DNA of 64,000 nt from Vreelandella halophila (GTDB lineage: Bacteria > Pseudomonadota > Gammaproteobacteria > Pseudomonadales > Oleiphilaceae): assembly GCF_009856365.1 (NCBI RefSeq), contig NZ_WMEX01000005.1:186001-250000 (forward strand), in the 5' to 3' direction. The first letter of the stretch is position 1. Every line of letters begins with the position of its first letter. A model generated the notes under the pieces. The model did not search any database, was not told the origin of the DNA, and saw only the letters and a program-made list of their open reading frames with translations. Below are positions 1-9,385 of this stretch, in pieces. A program made the translations under genes and the position numbers.

Positions 1-1875
1 CACCATGACGGTGGCGATATGGGGCCCGGTTTCTCCGGCACTGGCGTGATGGTTGAACCGCGTCTGGATGTTCTCAACCAGGGGCTGTTCTCCGGGTTGC
101 TCAGGCCTCAGCTTCTGATCGATGGCCTCCATGGCAGCGCTGACCTGCTCTGCAACCGCCTCGGTGCGTTCCAGTGGGGTACCCTGGGGCATGAGGATCC
201 GTGCTTCCAGTACGTCACCTTCGATGTCCGGCATTCCTTCCATCTTGATCGCCCCAAAGGCGATGACACCGACAGAGCCGAACAGGAACAGCAGTATGGC
301 GGCAAGCACCGGGTAGCGGGCTCGGATGGCGTGGTCCGTGACACGTCCGGCGTGCTCGCGCAGCACCTCGAAACGCTGCGTGAAGCCCGCCCTGAAGCGG
401 GAATCGGCACCATCTTCCAGCGTCTTCAGGCTCCGTTTCAGGTGATGGGGGAGGATCCAGAAGGCTTCAATGAGGCTGGCGGCCAGGGCGGCGAGCAGGG
501 CGACCGGCAGGACTTCGAGCACCGCCCCCATTTCTCCGGCCAGAAAGCCCAGGGGTACAAATACGGAAGCCGTGGTCAGAAACGAGGACATGACGCCGGG
601 AAAGACCTCGCGGGCGCCGTGGGCGGCGGCTTCCAGCGGGGAGCGGTTCTGTTTGGCGTGGGTGGCGATGTTATCGGTAATCACCACGGCATCGTCCATG
701 ACGATGCCAATGGCCATGAGCAGAGCGACCAGAGTGATCATGTTCAGGGTAAGCCCGGTCGCCAGCATGACCGCAAAGGCTCCGGCAAACGCGGCGGGCA
801 GTCCGAACAGGGCCCAGAGAGCAAGGCGTGGGCGGAAGAACAGGCTCAGAACCAACCCCACAAGCACCAGCCCGAAAATACCGTTCTCAACCAGCATCTG
901 GAGGCGATCCCGGACGATGGAGGTCATATCCTGGGTCAGTTCCAGGCTGACGGTACCATCCGTGGCCTTGAGCTCACTGTTGCGGAATGCCTTGAGCGCG
1001 TCCATGACGCGCAGCGAATCGGCCCCCAGGCTTTTGTGGACCTCCAGAATGATGGCCCGCTCACCGTTGAAGGTAACCCGTTCTTCATCCCGTTCATGAG
1101 AAATGCTGACATCGGCAATGTCGTCCAGCCGGATCTCGGCACCGCTGTCGCCGCTGATGATGCGGATGTCCCTGAGGTCTCCGGCACGTTGGCGCTGGTC
1201 CACAAAGCGCAACTGAACATCCTGCCGCTCCGTCTCCAGGGTTCCCAGAGGCAGGTCCAGGTTCTGGCGCTGCAGGGCCGCGGCGATATCCGTGGTGGCC
1301 AGCCCATATTGGCGCAGTTGGTCGCGCGAGACCGCTACCTGCCACTGGCGCTGTGACAGGCCCCGGGTTACCACATCCGCGACACCCTCCAGGTGCAGCA
1401 GTCGGTCCTCGAGGTCGTCGGCGTATTCCTCCAGGTCGTTGAAGGACATGGGGCCGGAAATAGCGAGGGCGGCCACCAGATCGGTGCGGTAACGTTCTTC
1501 AATGACCGGGTCCTCGGCGCGCTCGGGCAGGTTCTGAAGCGCCTCAATCTCTGTCCGGATGTCGTCCAGGAAACGCCCCATATCACCACCACGGTTCATG
1601 CTGGCGATGGCGTTCGCCCTGTTGTCCCGGGCCGTGCAGGTGAGTTCATCCAGGTTCTCGACCCGTTGGAGGGCTTCATTGAACCGTTGGCAGATGGCTT
1701 CTTCGACGTCTGCGGCGGTTGCACCGCGGTATTCCATGGTGATGCTGACTTCCGGTGGTCGGTAGTCGGGGAAGGTCTCGCGCTTGAGGTTGGGTGCGGC
1801 GAACAGCCCGATGGCCAGAATCAGGATCAGAAGGAGATTGCCAGCCGTGGGGTGGGCTGCAAACCAGCGGATCAT
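1..1875 (-). CDS. RND-family efflux transporter, inner-membrane pump (3' end cut by window edge)
   Basis: Proton-driven inner-membrane pump of the AcrB/HAE class, working with the adaptor encoded just upstream. The 625 codons visible cover the N-terminal TM helix (residues about 10-30), the first large periplasmic loop and the first TM bundle. The diagnostic TM4 motif GIVMDDAVVITDNI lies near residues 388-405, with the paired acidic residues of the proton relay. About 400 more residues are expected beyond the window. The ATG at 1875 overlaps the adaptor stop (ATGA), so the two genes are translationally coupled. Short linker loops and the sequence MEYRGATAADVEEAI fit the AcrB/HAE family. Substrate cannot be told from sequence. 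Confidence 0.9.
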   Translation of the reverse strand, partial: MIRWFAAHPTAGNLLLILILAIGLFAAPNLKRETFPDYRPPEVSITMEYRGATAADVEEAICQRFNEALQRVENLDELTCTARDNRANAIASMNRGGDMGRFLDDIRTEIEALQNLPERAEDPVIEERYRTDLVAALAISGPMSFNDLEEYADDLEDRLLHLEGVADVVTRGLSQRQWQVAVSRDQLRQYGLATTDIAAALQRQNLDLPLGTLETERQDVQLRFVDQRQRAGDLRDIRIISGDSGAEIRLDDIADVSISHERDEERVTFNGERAIILEVHKSLGADSLRVMDALKAFRNSELKATDGTVSLELTQDMTSIVRDRLQMLVENGIFGLVLVGLVLSLFFRPRLALWALFGLPAAFAGAFAVMLATGLTLNMITLVALLMAIGIVMDDAVVITDNIATHAKQNRSPLEAAAHGAREVFPGVMSSFLTTASVFVPLGFLAGEMGAVLEVLPVALLAALAASLIEAFWILPHHLKRSLKTLEDGADSRFRAGFTQRFEVLREHAGRVTDHAIRARYPVLAAILLFLFGSVGVIAFGAIKMEGMPDIEGDVLEARILMPQGTPLERTEAVAEQVSAAMEAIDQKLRPEQPGEQPLVENIQTRFNHHASAGETGPHIATVMV

Positions 1876-3245
1876 CGGGCGGAACTCCGGGCCTGGCTCC
1901 GGATGGTATTCAGGGCTTTATCATCGCGGCTCGGGTTGAGTCGGGTTCCATCGATGGCGGGAACCAGATCATCCAGCACCAGCCGTTCTCCGGGGGTCAC
2001 CCCCTTCTGGATGACAGCAAGATCATCCTGGGTCCATCCCACCGAGACCCTGCGCCGTTCAAGGCGGTCCTGGTCATCGGCCAGATAGAGGGTATCTTGG
2101 TGGACGCTCGCTGCGGGAACCGCAATCACGTCATTCGGCGTTGGGAGCGAGAGGGTGCCCTGCACGTACATGCCCCGAACCAGTGGTGGCTTCTCGGGTG
2201 GATTGGCATTGCGGTAGGGCTCTTCCACGCTCAGTACTACCTGGACGGTGCGTGTGCCCGGATCAAGGCCACTGGCAATCCGCGTGACGCTGGCGTCCCA
2301 GTTGACATCCGGGGCTCCCGCCAGTGAAAGGGTTGCAGTGATCCTGCTGAGATCAAGGCGTTGGTGCAGATCCGCCACTGATCTGTCGGCTGTGCCAGCG
2401 GGCGTGTCCGGGAGCTGACGCAGCAGGCGGCGGAGCTGGGCAACGGGAAGCTGAATGACGGCTTCCGCCCGGGCGATGCCGCCGGCCCGGAGCAGGGTTT
2501 GCCCTGTGCGCACTTCCTCCTGCTTTTCCACCGTGGCGTCATGGATGCGCAGGTCGAAGGGAGCGGTGAACCGGGTGTCCGCCAGATCCTGCCGGGCCTG
2601 CTCCAGAGCGGATTGGGCACGGGCAGTGTGCGCCTTAAGCCTCTCACGTTGGCTGGGCATCAGTGCCAGTTCATTCTCCAGTGACTGCACGGCCTGACGT
2701 TGCTGAAGTGTCGCCCGTTCCTGTTCGTCCACACGTGTTCGGGAGACTGCGTCCCTCTCTGCAAGGCGGCGGATGCGCTCAAGCTCTTTCTCCGCCAGGG
2801 CCAGGCGTTCTTTCTCCAGTTCGAGCAGCATCCGGGTGTTGGCGGCTTTCTGTTCAAGCTCGCGGCGGTCACTGCGGGTGGCCGCCAGATCCGCTTCGGC
2901 GCTGGCGACGGCCAGCTCGTAACGGGTTGGATCGATCCGGAGCAGTTCGGTGCCTTCATCGATGATGTTGCCGCTTTCCAGCTCCGGGTGACGCTGGGTG
3001 ATGCGCCCGCCCACTCGGGCGACCGCCTGCCAGCGTCGGGCCGCGCGCACGTTGCCGTAACCACTGACCTCAACACGAAACGGCATGGGGGTAATGGGGA
3101 TGACCCGTACACTGCGGGCAGGCGAAGGGGAGCTGGATTCCGCGGGGCCTGGCCTCAGGCTGGCCATAACCACGACGAAGACAACGCCTGCGAGCAGGGA
3201 CAGCATGACCAGGAGCGCGTTTTTCCGGTGCGGGACAGTAACCAC
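1872..3245 (-). CDS. RND efflux periplasmic adaptor (membrane fusion protein, HlyD/AcrA family)
   Basis: Periplasmic adaptor linking the RND pump to an outer-membrane channel. The 457-residue protein has an N-terminal membrane anchor (residues about 10-30), a split lipoyl domain (about 60-110 and 230-260), a long alpha-helical hairpin rich in Glu/Arg/Leu (about 115-225), and beta-barrel plus membrane-proximal domains after that. Start is GTG at 3245, preceded by GGAG at 7 bases. The stop overlaps the RND start. Upstream 3246-3332 is AT-richer and probably carries the promoter. No regulator gene is adjacent, so inducer and substrate are unknown. Confidence 0.88.
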   Translation of the reverse strand: MVTVPHRKNALLVMLSLLAGVVFVVVMASLRPGPAESSSPSPARSVRVIPITPMPFRVEVSGYGNVRAARRWQAVARVGGRITQRHPELESGNIIDEGTELLRIDPTRYELAVASAEADLAATRSDRRELEQKAANTRMLLELEKERLALAEKELERIRRLAERDAVSRTRVDEQERATLQQRQAVQSLENELALMPSQRERLKAHTARAQSALEQARQDLADTRFTAPFDLRIHDATVEKQEEVRTGQTLLRAGGIARAEAVIQLPVAQLRRLLRQLPDTPAGTADRSVADLHQRLDLSRITATLSLAGAPDVNWDASVTRIASGLDPGTRTVQVVLSVEEPYRNANPPEKPPLVRGMYVQGTLSLPTPNDVIAVPAASVHQDTLYLADDQDRLERRRVSVGWTQDDLAVIQKGVTPGERLVLDDLVPAIDGTRLNPSRDDKALNTIRSQARSSAR

Positions 3246-3332
3246 GGCTGACTCCGGAATGGATTACCCAGCATTAAGAATAATCTAATGTAATACAGTA
3301 CCTGGGGCATCAGTTGCTCACAATGATGTCCG

Positions 3333-3539
3333 TCAATGGCTGGTGCCTTCCTCATACTGGATCTTATTCCAGACGTTGTATTTGCCGGGTGCTGGCTGGA
3401 GTGTCTTTTCGATTTCCAGTGTCTGTCTGTCGATCACGTGGACCTTGTCTCTGTTGGGGCCGAAGAAGACATCCACCCAAGCGTAGCGTGAGTTCTCATG
3501 GCTGCGCATGAAAAACATCTTCTTCACCAGCCGGCTCAC
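3333..3539 (-). pseudogene. Collapsed cytochrome d1-type protein (NirN/NirF-like) remnant
   Basis: The 68 codons resemble heme-d1-protein sequence: SHENSRYAWVDVFFGPN and VHVIDRQTLEIEKTL recall the central beta-propeller, and YNVWNKIQYEEGTSH recalls the extreme C-terminus of NirN/NirF-type proteins. These blocks are normally tens of residues apart, but here they meet directly at PAPGK-YNVWNKI. This suggests an internal in-frame deletion between two PxxGK-like motifs. More than 300 N-terminal residues are missing; upstream sequence runs straight into nnrS. A short expressed peptide is possible but would have no intact propeller. Family assignment is from memory of conserved motifs, not alignment. 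Confidence 0.6.
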
Positions 3540-3555
3540 CGGATTGGGTTGTAGT

Positions 3556-4659
3556 TCAACGGTGCAGGATCAATGCGCCCGCAGTGAACGCATAGGCCAG
3601 TGACCAGGCAGCGGCCGCTGTCCACAGAAGCTCAGGCGCGTTCCAGGGAACCGGCCCTGCTGCCAGCCGCGCCAGTGCCGCTACTGCCACGGGGACCAGG
3701 GTGGCCATGAGAACGCCTGAAGGCGGCGGCTGGCGGCGGATAGCGTGATAGTGGATCCGCAGCATCACACCGATGGTCAGGGTTCCCAGCGCGCCCACTG
3801 TAATCAGGTGAAGTAGCGCCGATGGATCCCGGCCGAGCAGTTGCGCCAGGCCTATGCCCAGGGCGCCGGCTGCCAGCCACACTGTTCCCAGCGCCAGACC
3901 CAACAGATCCGGCCGGTCCAGGCACAGCCAGAGCCGCCAGCGGACCGTGCGGATCAGGATCAGAATACCGGCAGCTGCCAGAAAAGTGCCTGCGGGCAAT
4001 ACAGGCAGCGGCAGCAGGGTCAGGGCGGCCGCCAGCCCCAGTATCAGGATCAGGGCGGCCTCGATCCGCGGCTGGACCCGTGCTTCCTGCGTAATGCCAC
4101 GTTTTTCCAGAGTGCCCGCCACAGCTGGAGCGATCAGTCGCCCGCTCATGAAGGTCATCAGAAGCAGCAGCAGGGCTACCCCGGTGTGAAGCAGCGTCGT
4201 GGCCCCCGGAACCGGGATGATCGGCAGTATCAGCCAGAGCAGGGGAAGACCGCACAGGCTCACCATCAGCGGCACCAGCATGCGGTTGCGCCATTTCTTG
4301 GCGGCATTGAAGCGGGGGACCACCCGCCAGGCCAGCAACAGGGCGAATGCGGGGCTGAGCAGCTGGCTCAGCCAGAATCCGGGTGCCAGGGCGTAGCCCA
4401 GACGAGCAGCCAGCCAGAGCCCGAACAGTGCAGCCAGCCAGCGCCTGGGCTGAGGGCCAAGGGTGTAGCCAGCAATCACCGCCAGGGCAAAGCCGAACAC
4501 CATCTCGTGACCATGGTGGCTGCCTGCCAGACCGGGAGCCCAGCGCCAGCCGGCCAGCATGGCGGCCATGGACAACGGCATTGCGATGGCCGCATGGAGG
4601 CAGGCGGCCGGAAAGAAAAAGCGGTGGCTTTTCAGGCGTTTTTCGCGGCTGCGGGCCAT
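3556..4659 (-). CDS. nnrS: NnrS family heme/copper-containing membrane protein
   Basis: Polytopic membrane protein of the NnrS family, associated with denitrification and nitric-oxide stress tolerance. It has 367 residues and about 11-12 hydrophobic segments. The family-typical opening FFFPAACLHAAIAM is followed by SHHGHEMVFGFALAVIAGY near residues 45-65, whose histidines are candidate metal or heme ligands; a second conserved stretch, RIHYHAIRR, lies near residue 300. The gene directly follows (same strand) a denitrification-type remnant, so it may be a survivor of a lost nir cluster. No clear FNR/DNR box is visible upstream. Start ATG at 4659. Confidence 0.85.
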   Translation of the reverse strand: MARSREKRLKSHRFFFPAACLHAAIAMPLSMAAMLAGWRWAPGLAGSHHGHEMVFGFALAVIAGYTLGPQPRRWLAALFGLWLAARLGYALAPGFWLSQLLSPAFALLLAWRVVPRFNAAKKWRNRMLVPLMVSLCGLPLLWLILPIIPVPGATTLLHTGVALLLLLMTFMSGRLIAPAVAGTLEKRGITQEARVQPRIEAALILILGLAAALTLLPLPVLPAGTFLAAAGILILIRTVRWRLWLCLDRPDLLGLALGTVWLAAGALGIGLAQLLGRDPSALLHLITVGALGTLTIGVMLRIHYHAIRRQPPPSGVLMATLVPVAVAALARLAAGPVPWNAPELLWTAAAAWSLAYAFTAGALILHR

Positions 4660-4786
4660 GCCGGTTCCATTTCCTTAAAAGATTCAATAAATATAAATGT
4701 TAATGGTGGGGCCCGCAATCCGGTTCCCCGCGGGTCGGCTGCCCGGTAAGATGGGGCTGACGGCCACAGGTGGATTAGGGGGGATA

Positions 4787-5458
4787 TTGGCAACAGCACT
4801 CAAGCATCTGTTCGATAACAACGCGCAGTGGGTTCAGGACACGCTGGCGCAGGATCCGGATTTCTTTGAGCGGCTCTCCCAGCAGCAGGCGCCGGAATAC
4901 CTGTGGATCGGCTGTGCCGACAGCCGGGTTCCCGCCAACCAGGTGGTGGGGCTGATGCCTGGCGAGCTGTTCGTGCACCGGAATGTGGCCAATGTGGTGG
5001 TGCAGACCGACCTGAACCTGCTGTCGGTGCTGCAGTTCGCCGTGGAAGTCCTGAAGGTGAAGCATGTGATCGTCTGCGGTCATTACGGCTGCGGTGGCGT
5101 CAAGGCGGCTTATCAGGATGCCCACCTGGGGCTGATCGACAACTGGCTGCGCCACATCCAGAACGTCGCTGCGGACTATCGGGAACTGTTGGCGGCCCAG
5201 CCGGATGAGATGGCCGCCGTTAACAAGCTCTGCGAGCTGAACGTGGTGGCGCAGGTTGCCAATGTCTGTCGGACCACGGTGGTGGCGGATGCCTGGCGGG
5301 GCGGCCAGGAGCTCTCGGTCCACGGCTGCATCTATGGTCTGGAGGATGGCCGTCTGCGGGATATGGGTCTGGGCGTCCGCAGCACTGGCGAGCTTGATGA
5401 ACAGTGTCGGCAGGCCGTGGAGCGCCTGAGCCAGGGGGCGCCCATGCCGCAGGAATGA
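4787..5458 (+). CDS. can: Beta-class carbonic anhydrase
   Basis: Cytoplasmic zinc enzyme interconverting CO2 and bicarbonate. Zinc ligands and active-site residues are all present: C43-x-D45-x-R47 (CADSR) and H99-x2-C102 (HYGCGG). The rest matches the E. coli Can type closely, including ELFVHRNVAN and the C-terminal VHGCIYGLEDG. I place the start at TTG 4787 because a G-rich ribosome-binding site (4778-4783) sits just upstream and homology begins there (ALKHLFDNN). In-frame ATGs at 4697 and 4751 would add 30 or 12 non-homologous residues. Predicted length is 223 residues, usual for the family. Followed after 37 bases by an MFS gene. Confidence 0.93.
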   Translation: MATALKHLFDNNAQWVQDTLAQDPDFFERLSQQQAPEYLWIGCADSRVPANQVVGLMPGELFVHRNVANVVVQTDLNLLSVLQFAVEVLKVKHVIVCGHYGCGGVKAAYQDAHLGLIDNWLRHIQNVAADYRELLAAQPDEMAAVNKLCELNVVAQVANVCRTTVVADAWRGGQELSVHGCIYGLEDGRLRDMGLGVRSTGELDEQCRQAVERLSQGAPMPQE

Positions 5459-5495
5459 TCCTGTTGCGTGGCCCTCATCAGCGGCGGGAGCCCAC

Positions 5496-6674
5496 ATGAA
5501 GCTGTTTCTGGCGGTCGCCACCGTCACTGTCATGGGGCTGTTCCAGTCATCGCTGCTGGCAACCCTGCCCTGGATCATTGAACGCACTGGGCTGCCGCCC
5601 GTTTTCTGGTCGGTGCTGGTTGCCGCCAGCCTGATTCTGGTGGCCGTGAGCAGTCCGGTCTGGGGCCGGCGTACGGACAGCCATGGGGCCCTGCCGGTGA
5701 TGCGCCTCACCATGGGGCTGGTGGTGGTCTGCTATGGCCTGTTGATCCTGGCGATCCTTGCCCTGTCGTCTCCCTTCTGGATTGCGGTCATCGCCATCGC
5801 GACGCGCCTGGTCTACGGCATTGCCACTGGCGGCGTATTCCCCTCTGCCCAGCGTTTCGCGCTGGCGGACAAACCGGTTGCCCAGTGGCCGGAGACACTG
5901 GCCTACATCCAGGCCTCAACCCATGCCGGGCGCGTCATGGGTCCAGGCATCGTGGCGCTGGCGGCGATATGGAGCCTGCCGCTGGGGCTGGTCCTGATCG
6001 TCCTGCTGGGCGCGGCTCTGTGGCTCATGCAGTGGTACTTCGCAGCGGGCGTGGCCCCGGAGCCGTCCGGAAACCGTGAAAGCGCCGTGGCGCCGCCCTG
6101 GAACGAGGACTGGCCCCTGTATGCCCTTGGGTTCGTGATCACCCTCTGGGTGGGGCAACTCCAGTTTGCTCTGGGGCCCTACATCCAGAACCTGGCAGAC
6201 CTCGATTCGGTAACGGCCTCCCAGTGGACGGGGACGGTGCTGATGGTGGCATCGGTTTCCGCGGTCCTCGCCGGGCCCCTGGGGAACCGCTGGCTGTCGC
6301 CCATGCCCCGAATCCTGAGTGGCCTCTGGCTCGGCGTATTTACCCTGGGGGGCGTATTGCTGGCGGCTTCGTCCAGCGTGATCGGTGTGGGCGTAGCCGT
6401 GTGCCTGATCACCGCCGGGCTTACCCTAGCCGCCCCCTGGTACGGCAGCATCCTGCGGGCACGGCGCCCGGATGCCCAGGGCCAGGTCTCCGGGCGCCTG
6501 ATCAGTGTCCATACCATCGGTTTCGGCAGCGGCACGCTTTTCGGTGGCCTGATGCTGGAACTGGTGCCGGATCAGGCCATGGCTGCCTTCTATCTGCTGG
6601 GGCCGGTGGCGGGAACACTGGCGCTCATCCATCACCTGAGGGTTCGGGCAGGGACTGTTCCACCAACTGCCTGA
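5496..6674 (+). CDS. Major facilitator superfamily transporter
   Basis: Secondary transporter of 392 residues with 12 predicted membrane segments in two halves separated by a charged loop around residues 188-205 (SGNRESAVAPPWNED). The loop-2/3 motif is a variant of the MFS GxxxDxxGRR signature (GRRTDSHGALPVM, residues about 57-70). It lies downstream of carbonic anhydrase and converges on nasA, with the 3' ends overlapping by 50 bases. The overlap with nasA does not by itself make it a nitrate carrier; no NarK-type nitrate signature is visible. Substrate unknown. Start ATG 5496 with GGGAG upstream. Confidence 0.82.
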   Translation: MKLFLAVATVTVMGLFQSSLLATLPWIIERTGLPPVFWSVLVAASLILVAVSSPVWGRRTDSHGALPVMRLTMGLVVVCYGLLILAILALSSPFWIAVIAIATRLVYGIATGGVFPSAQRFALADKPVAQWPETLAYIQASTHAGRVMGPGIVALAAIWSLPLGLVLIVLLGAALWLMQWYFAAGVAPEPSGNRESAVAPPWNEDWPLYALGFVITLWVGQLQFALGPYIQNLADLDSVTASQWTGTVLMVASVSAVLAGPLGNRWLSPMPRILSGLWLGVFTLGGVLLAASSSVIGVGVAVCLITAGLTLAAPWYGSILRARRPDAQGQVSGRLISVHTIGFGSGTLFGGLMLELVPDQAMAAFYLLGPVAGTLALIHHLRVRAGTVPPTA

Positions 6675-9279
6675 GTTCTGGTACGCAGGAACCACAGTTG
6701 GTGCCACAGCCCAGGGCACCGCCGAGGGCGGATACCGAGTCACAGCCTTGCGCCAGAGCTTCCTCGATCCGGCGCTCGCCCACCTGGTAGCAGGAACAGA
6801 TGATGGGGCCGGGGTCTGGCTGGTCGCTGTCCCGGCCTGCCAGGACACGGCGCCGTGTACCGTCATCCAGTGGTTGCGTCTGGAAGAGGCTGTCCAGCCA
6901 GTCGAGGCCGGGGAAGTCATTCCCGGGTTCCACCAGCAGCACCGCCCGCAACCGATCGCCGTGATACCAGGCTGCCCGGTAGCGCCCGGTCCTGGAGTCC
7001 CGCATCTCCGAGTCAGGTTCCCCTCCGAGCCACTGGCGTGCGGTGCCGTGCCAGTCCGGGATGGGGCTGTTGCCGGCCAGGTGCCAGCAGGTCGTCTTCT
7101 CCATCGGTACCCGGGCCCAGTAGAGGCCTTCAGGCCACTGCTCCGGCTGTTCGCCCAGTAACCGGGCATGCCAGCGGGCGTTGAAGGGCAGCAGTGCGGC
7201 GCTGGCGTGCTTGGTTTCCGGCTGTCCGGAAAGCGGATCGATGACTCTGGGGAAAAGCGCGGAAGCCAGTCCGTTCGTGGTGAACTGGTGGTTCCAGTGG
7301 ATGGGCACGAATACCTCCCCCGGCCGCATACCGTCACTGGCCCTGGTTCGACCCAGGTACCGGCCCTGGCCGTTGCTGAGCCAGGCCAGGTCGCCATCCG
7401 CGAGATCGTGAGCTGCGAGGTCGTCCGGATGGACCTCGATAAACGGTTCACACAGGTGCTGGAGCAGACGCGCCGCGCGGCCCGTGCGGGTCATGGTATG
7501 CCACTGGTCGCGGATGCGGCCGCTGGTGACCCGCAGGGGGGTGGTTACCGTGGGCCCCCTTGCCGGTGCCGTGGGATGAATGGGGGTGAAACGGGCCCGA
7601 CCGTCCGGTGTGGGGAAGGCGCCATCCCCGAACAACCGCTCACGGCCACGGGGGTGTTCCGGTGTGACCGGCCACTGGACCGGCGTCATGGCGTTATAGT
7701 CGCGGTCGGAAAAGGCGGCAAGTGCACCCAGGTTGAACTGCTGTCGGGGGGCACCGGAAAGGGTCGAAGCCAGGGCGTGTTCCCGGAAGATCGCTGCGGG
7801 GCCGGCATAGTCAAACGCTGCATTGAATCCCATGGCCTGGGCCACGGCGCTGATGATCCACCAGTCCGGGCGTGCCTCGCCGACGGCCGGTATCAGGCCC
7901 CGCTGGCGCGAGATGCAGCGTTCGGAATTGGTAACGGTGCCGTCCTTCTCGGCCCAGCCCATGGCCGGCAGGGCGACATCCGCCAGGGCCAGGGTGTCAG
8001 TGTCGGCCACACAGTCCGAGACAATGACCAGCGGGCACTGGGTCAGTGCATGGCGTGCCCGCTCCGGGTCCGGGAGCGACACCAGCGGGTTGGTGGCCAT
8101 GATCCAGACGCACTGGATCTCACCGCGCTCCATGGCCTCAAAGAGGGCAACAGCCTTGTGCCCGGGCTCCGTGGGCAGGGATGGAGCCTGCCAGAAATGG
8201 GCGAGGGCCTCCCGTGCCCCAGGGGTGTCGTAGTCCATGTGTGCGGCCAGCTGATTGGCGAGCCCGCCGACCTCGCGTCCGCCCATGGCGTTGGGCTGGC
8301 CGGTCACGGAGAAGGGTGTGGCGCCGGGCTGGCCGATGCGGCCGGTGGCCAGGTGGCAGTTGATGATGGCGTTGGCCTTGTCCGTGCCGGAGCGGCTCTG
8401 GTTCAGCCCCTGGGACCAGAAGCTGGTGGTGCGCGGGGTCGCGGCGAACCATTCATAGAAGGTGCGGACGTCCGCCACAGTCAGGTCGCACTGGTCGGCG
8501 ACGGCTTCCGGGGTGGGTGAACTATCACGAGCTGCCTGAAGGGCGGCGTCAGGGCTGTTGCAGTGGGCGCCGATCCAGGCCTGATCCAGCGTGCCGGAAT
8601 CCGCGAGCCATACCAGAAGACCATTCCAGAGGATGGCGTCCGTTCCCGGCCGCAGGGGCAGATGCAGGTCAGCCTGCTCACAGGACGCGGTGCGCCGGGG
8701 ATCAATCACCACCATCCGCCGTTCGGGCCTGTTGTCGCCTGCCCTCTGCATACGCTGGTACAGGATGGGATGGTTCCAGGCTGGATTGGCGCCGGCAAGC
8801 ACCAGCAGGTCGGCCAGTTCCAGGTCCTCGTAGCAGCCCGGCACCGCGTCCTCGCCGAATGCACGCTTGTGGGCGGCAACCGCCGAGGACATGCACAGCC
8901 GTGAGTTGGTATCCACGTGTGGCGTGCCGATGAAGCCCTTGGCGAACTTGTTGGCCACGTAGTAATCCTCGGTGAGGAGCTGGCCGGAGAGGTAGAAGGC
9001 AATCGACTGGCCGCCCTGTTCCTGCTGCAGGCGGGTCAGTTCCGCGCCCAGGTACTGGATCGCCTCGTCCCAGTCCGCATCACGCCCCTGAATGCGCGGT
9101 CGGGTCAGCCGGCCCTGGGAACCGAGCGTTTCGTGCAAGGCGGACCCCTTCACGCACAGCCGCCCCGCGTTGGCAGGATGGTCCGGATCACCCTGGACCG
9201 GCTCGAGGGTGTCTTCCTTGATAGTGGCGTCGACACCGCAGCCGACGCCGCAGTAGGGGCATGTGGTTTTGCAGCCCAT
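6625..9279 (-). CDS. nasA: Assimilatory nitrate reductase, molybdopterin catalytic subunit with C-terminal [2Fe-2S] domain
   Basis: Cytoplasmic enzyme reducing nitrate to nitrite for assimilation. The 884-residue protein has an N-terminal 4Fe-4S site (C7, C10, C14, C42), bis-MGD molybdopterin oxidoreductase domains (about 45-560), a dinucleotide-binding domain (about 640-770), and a C-terminal BFD-like [2Fe-2S] domain with C828, C830, C862 and C865. That extra domain suits electron delivery from a flavoprotein, probably the one encoded at 15183. Start ATG 9279 is favoured over upstream in-frame codons because the 4Fe-4S motif begins six residues later and GGGAG lies upstream. It is transcribed divergently from nasTS under its own sigma-54/attenuator leader. 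Confidence 0.96.
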   Translation of the reverse strand: MGCKTTCPYCGVGCGVDATIKEDTLEPVQGDPDHPANAGRLCVKGSALHETLGSQGRLTRPRIQGRDADWDEAIQYLGAELTRLQQEQGGQSIAFYLSGQLLTEDYYVANKFAKGFIGTPHVDTNSRLCMSSAVAAHKRAFGEDAVPGCYEDLELADLLVLAGANPAWNHPILYQRMQRAGDNRPERRMVVIDPRRTASCEQADLHLPLRPGTDAILWNGLLVWLADSGTLDQAWIGAHCNSPDAALQAARDSSPTPEAVADQCDLTVADVRTFYEWFAATPRTTSFWSQGLNQSRSGTDKANAIINCHLATGRIGQPGATPFSVTGQPNAMGGREVGGLANQLAAHMDYDTPGAREALAHFWQAPSLPTEPGHKAVALFEAMERGEIQCVWIMATNPLVSLPDPERARHALTQCPLVIVSDCVADTDTLALADVALPAMGWAEKDGTVTNSERCISRQRGLIPAVGEARPDWWIISAVAQAMGFNAAFDYAGPAAIFREHALASTLSGAPRQQFNLGALAAFSDRDYNAMTPVQWPVTPEHPRGRERLFGDGAFPTPDGRARFTPIHPTAPARGPTVTTPLRVTSGRIRDQWHTMTRTGRAARLLQHLCEPFIEVHPDDLAAHDLADGDLAWLSNGQGRYLGRTRASDGMRPGEVFVPIHWNHQFTTNGLASALFPRVIDPLSGQPETKHASAALLPFNARWHARLLGEQPEQWPEGLYWARVPMEKTTCWHLAGNSPIPDWHGTARQWLGGEPDSEMRDSRTGRYRAAWYHGDRLRAVLLVEPGNDFPGLDWLDSLFQTQPLDDGTRRRVLAGRDSDQPDPGPIICSCYQVGERRIEEALAQGCDSVSALGGALGCGTNCGSCVPELRQLVEQSLPEPSGDG

Positions 9280-9301
9280 GATGGATGCTCCCTGAACAGA
9301 A

Positions 9302-9353
9302 GAAGCCCGGCCCCGGCACGGATTCGGTGCCGGTGACCGGGCTTCGGTACCCG
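9302..9353 (-). promoter_or_regulatory. nasA leader: ANTAR-type hexaloop overlapping a terminator-like hairpin
   Basis: In the nasA transcript a hairpin CGGGU-[ACCGAA]-GCCCG (9353-9338) has a six-base loop with A at position 1 and G at position 4, the signature of ANTAR-protein targets. Its 3' arm is also part of the 5' arm (9345-9337) of a long GC-rich hairpin ending at 9302, so the two folds exclude each other. The tract after the hairpin is only moderately U-rich (UUCUUCUGUU), so this terminator looks weaker than those of the other two leaders. I did not find a convincing first (P1) hexaloop between the likely transcription start and this hairpin. Confidence 0.55.
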
Positions 9354-9385
9354 TGGTCTGTGATGGTGTTGCTTCTCCGTTCGCA

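Noticed and set aside
19-1356. Open frame of 445 codons on the plus strand opposite the RND pump
   Set aside because: Shadow of the RND gene, whose motifs are unambiguous on the minus strand.
4751-4786. ATG start for carbonic anhydrase at 4751 or 4697
   Set aside because: Possible, but homology begins after 4787 and the G-rich ribosome-binding site fits TTG 4787 best.
5496-6674. MFS gene as a nitrate/nitrite transporter of the nas cluster
   Set aside because: It lies on the opposite strand from nasA, shares no leader or sigma-54 element, and lacks a nitrate-porter signature.
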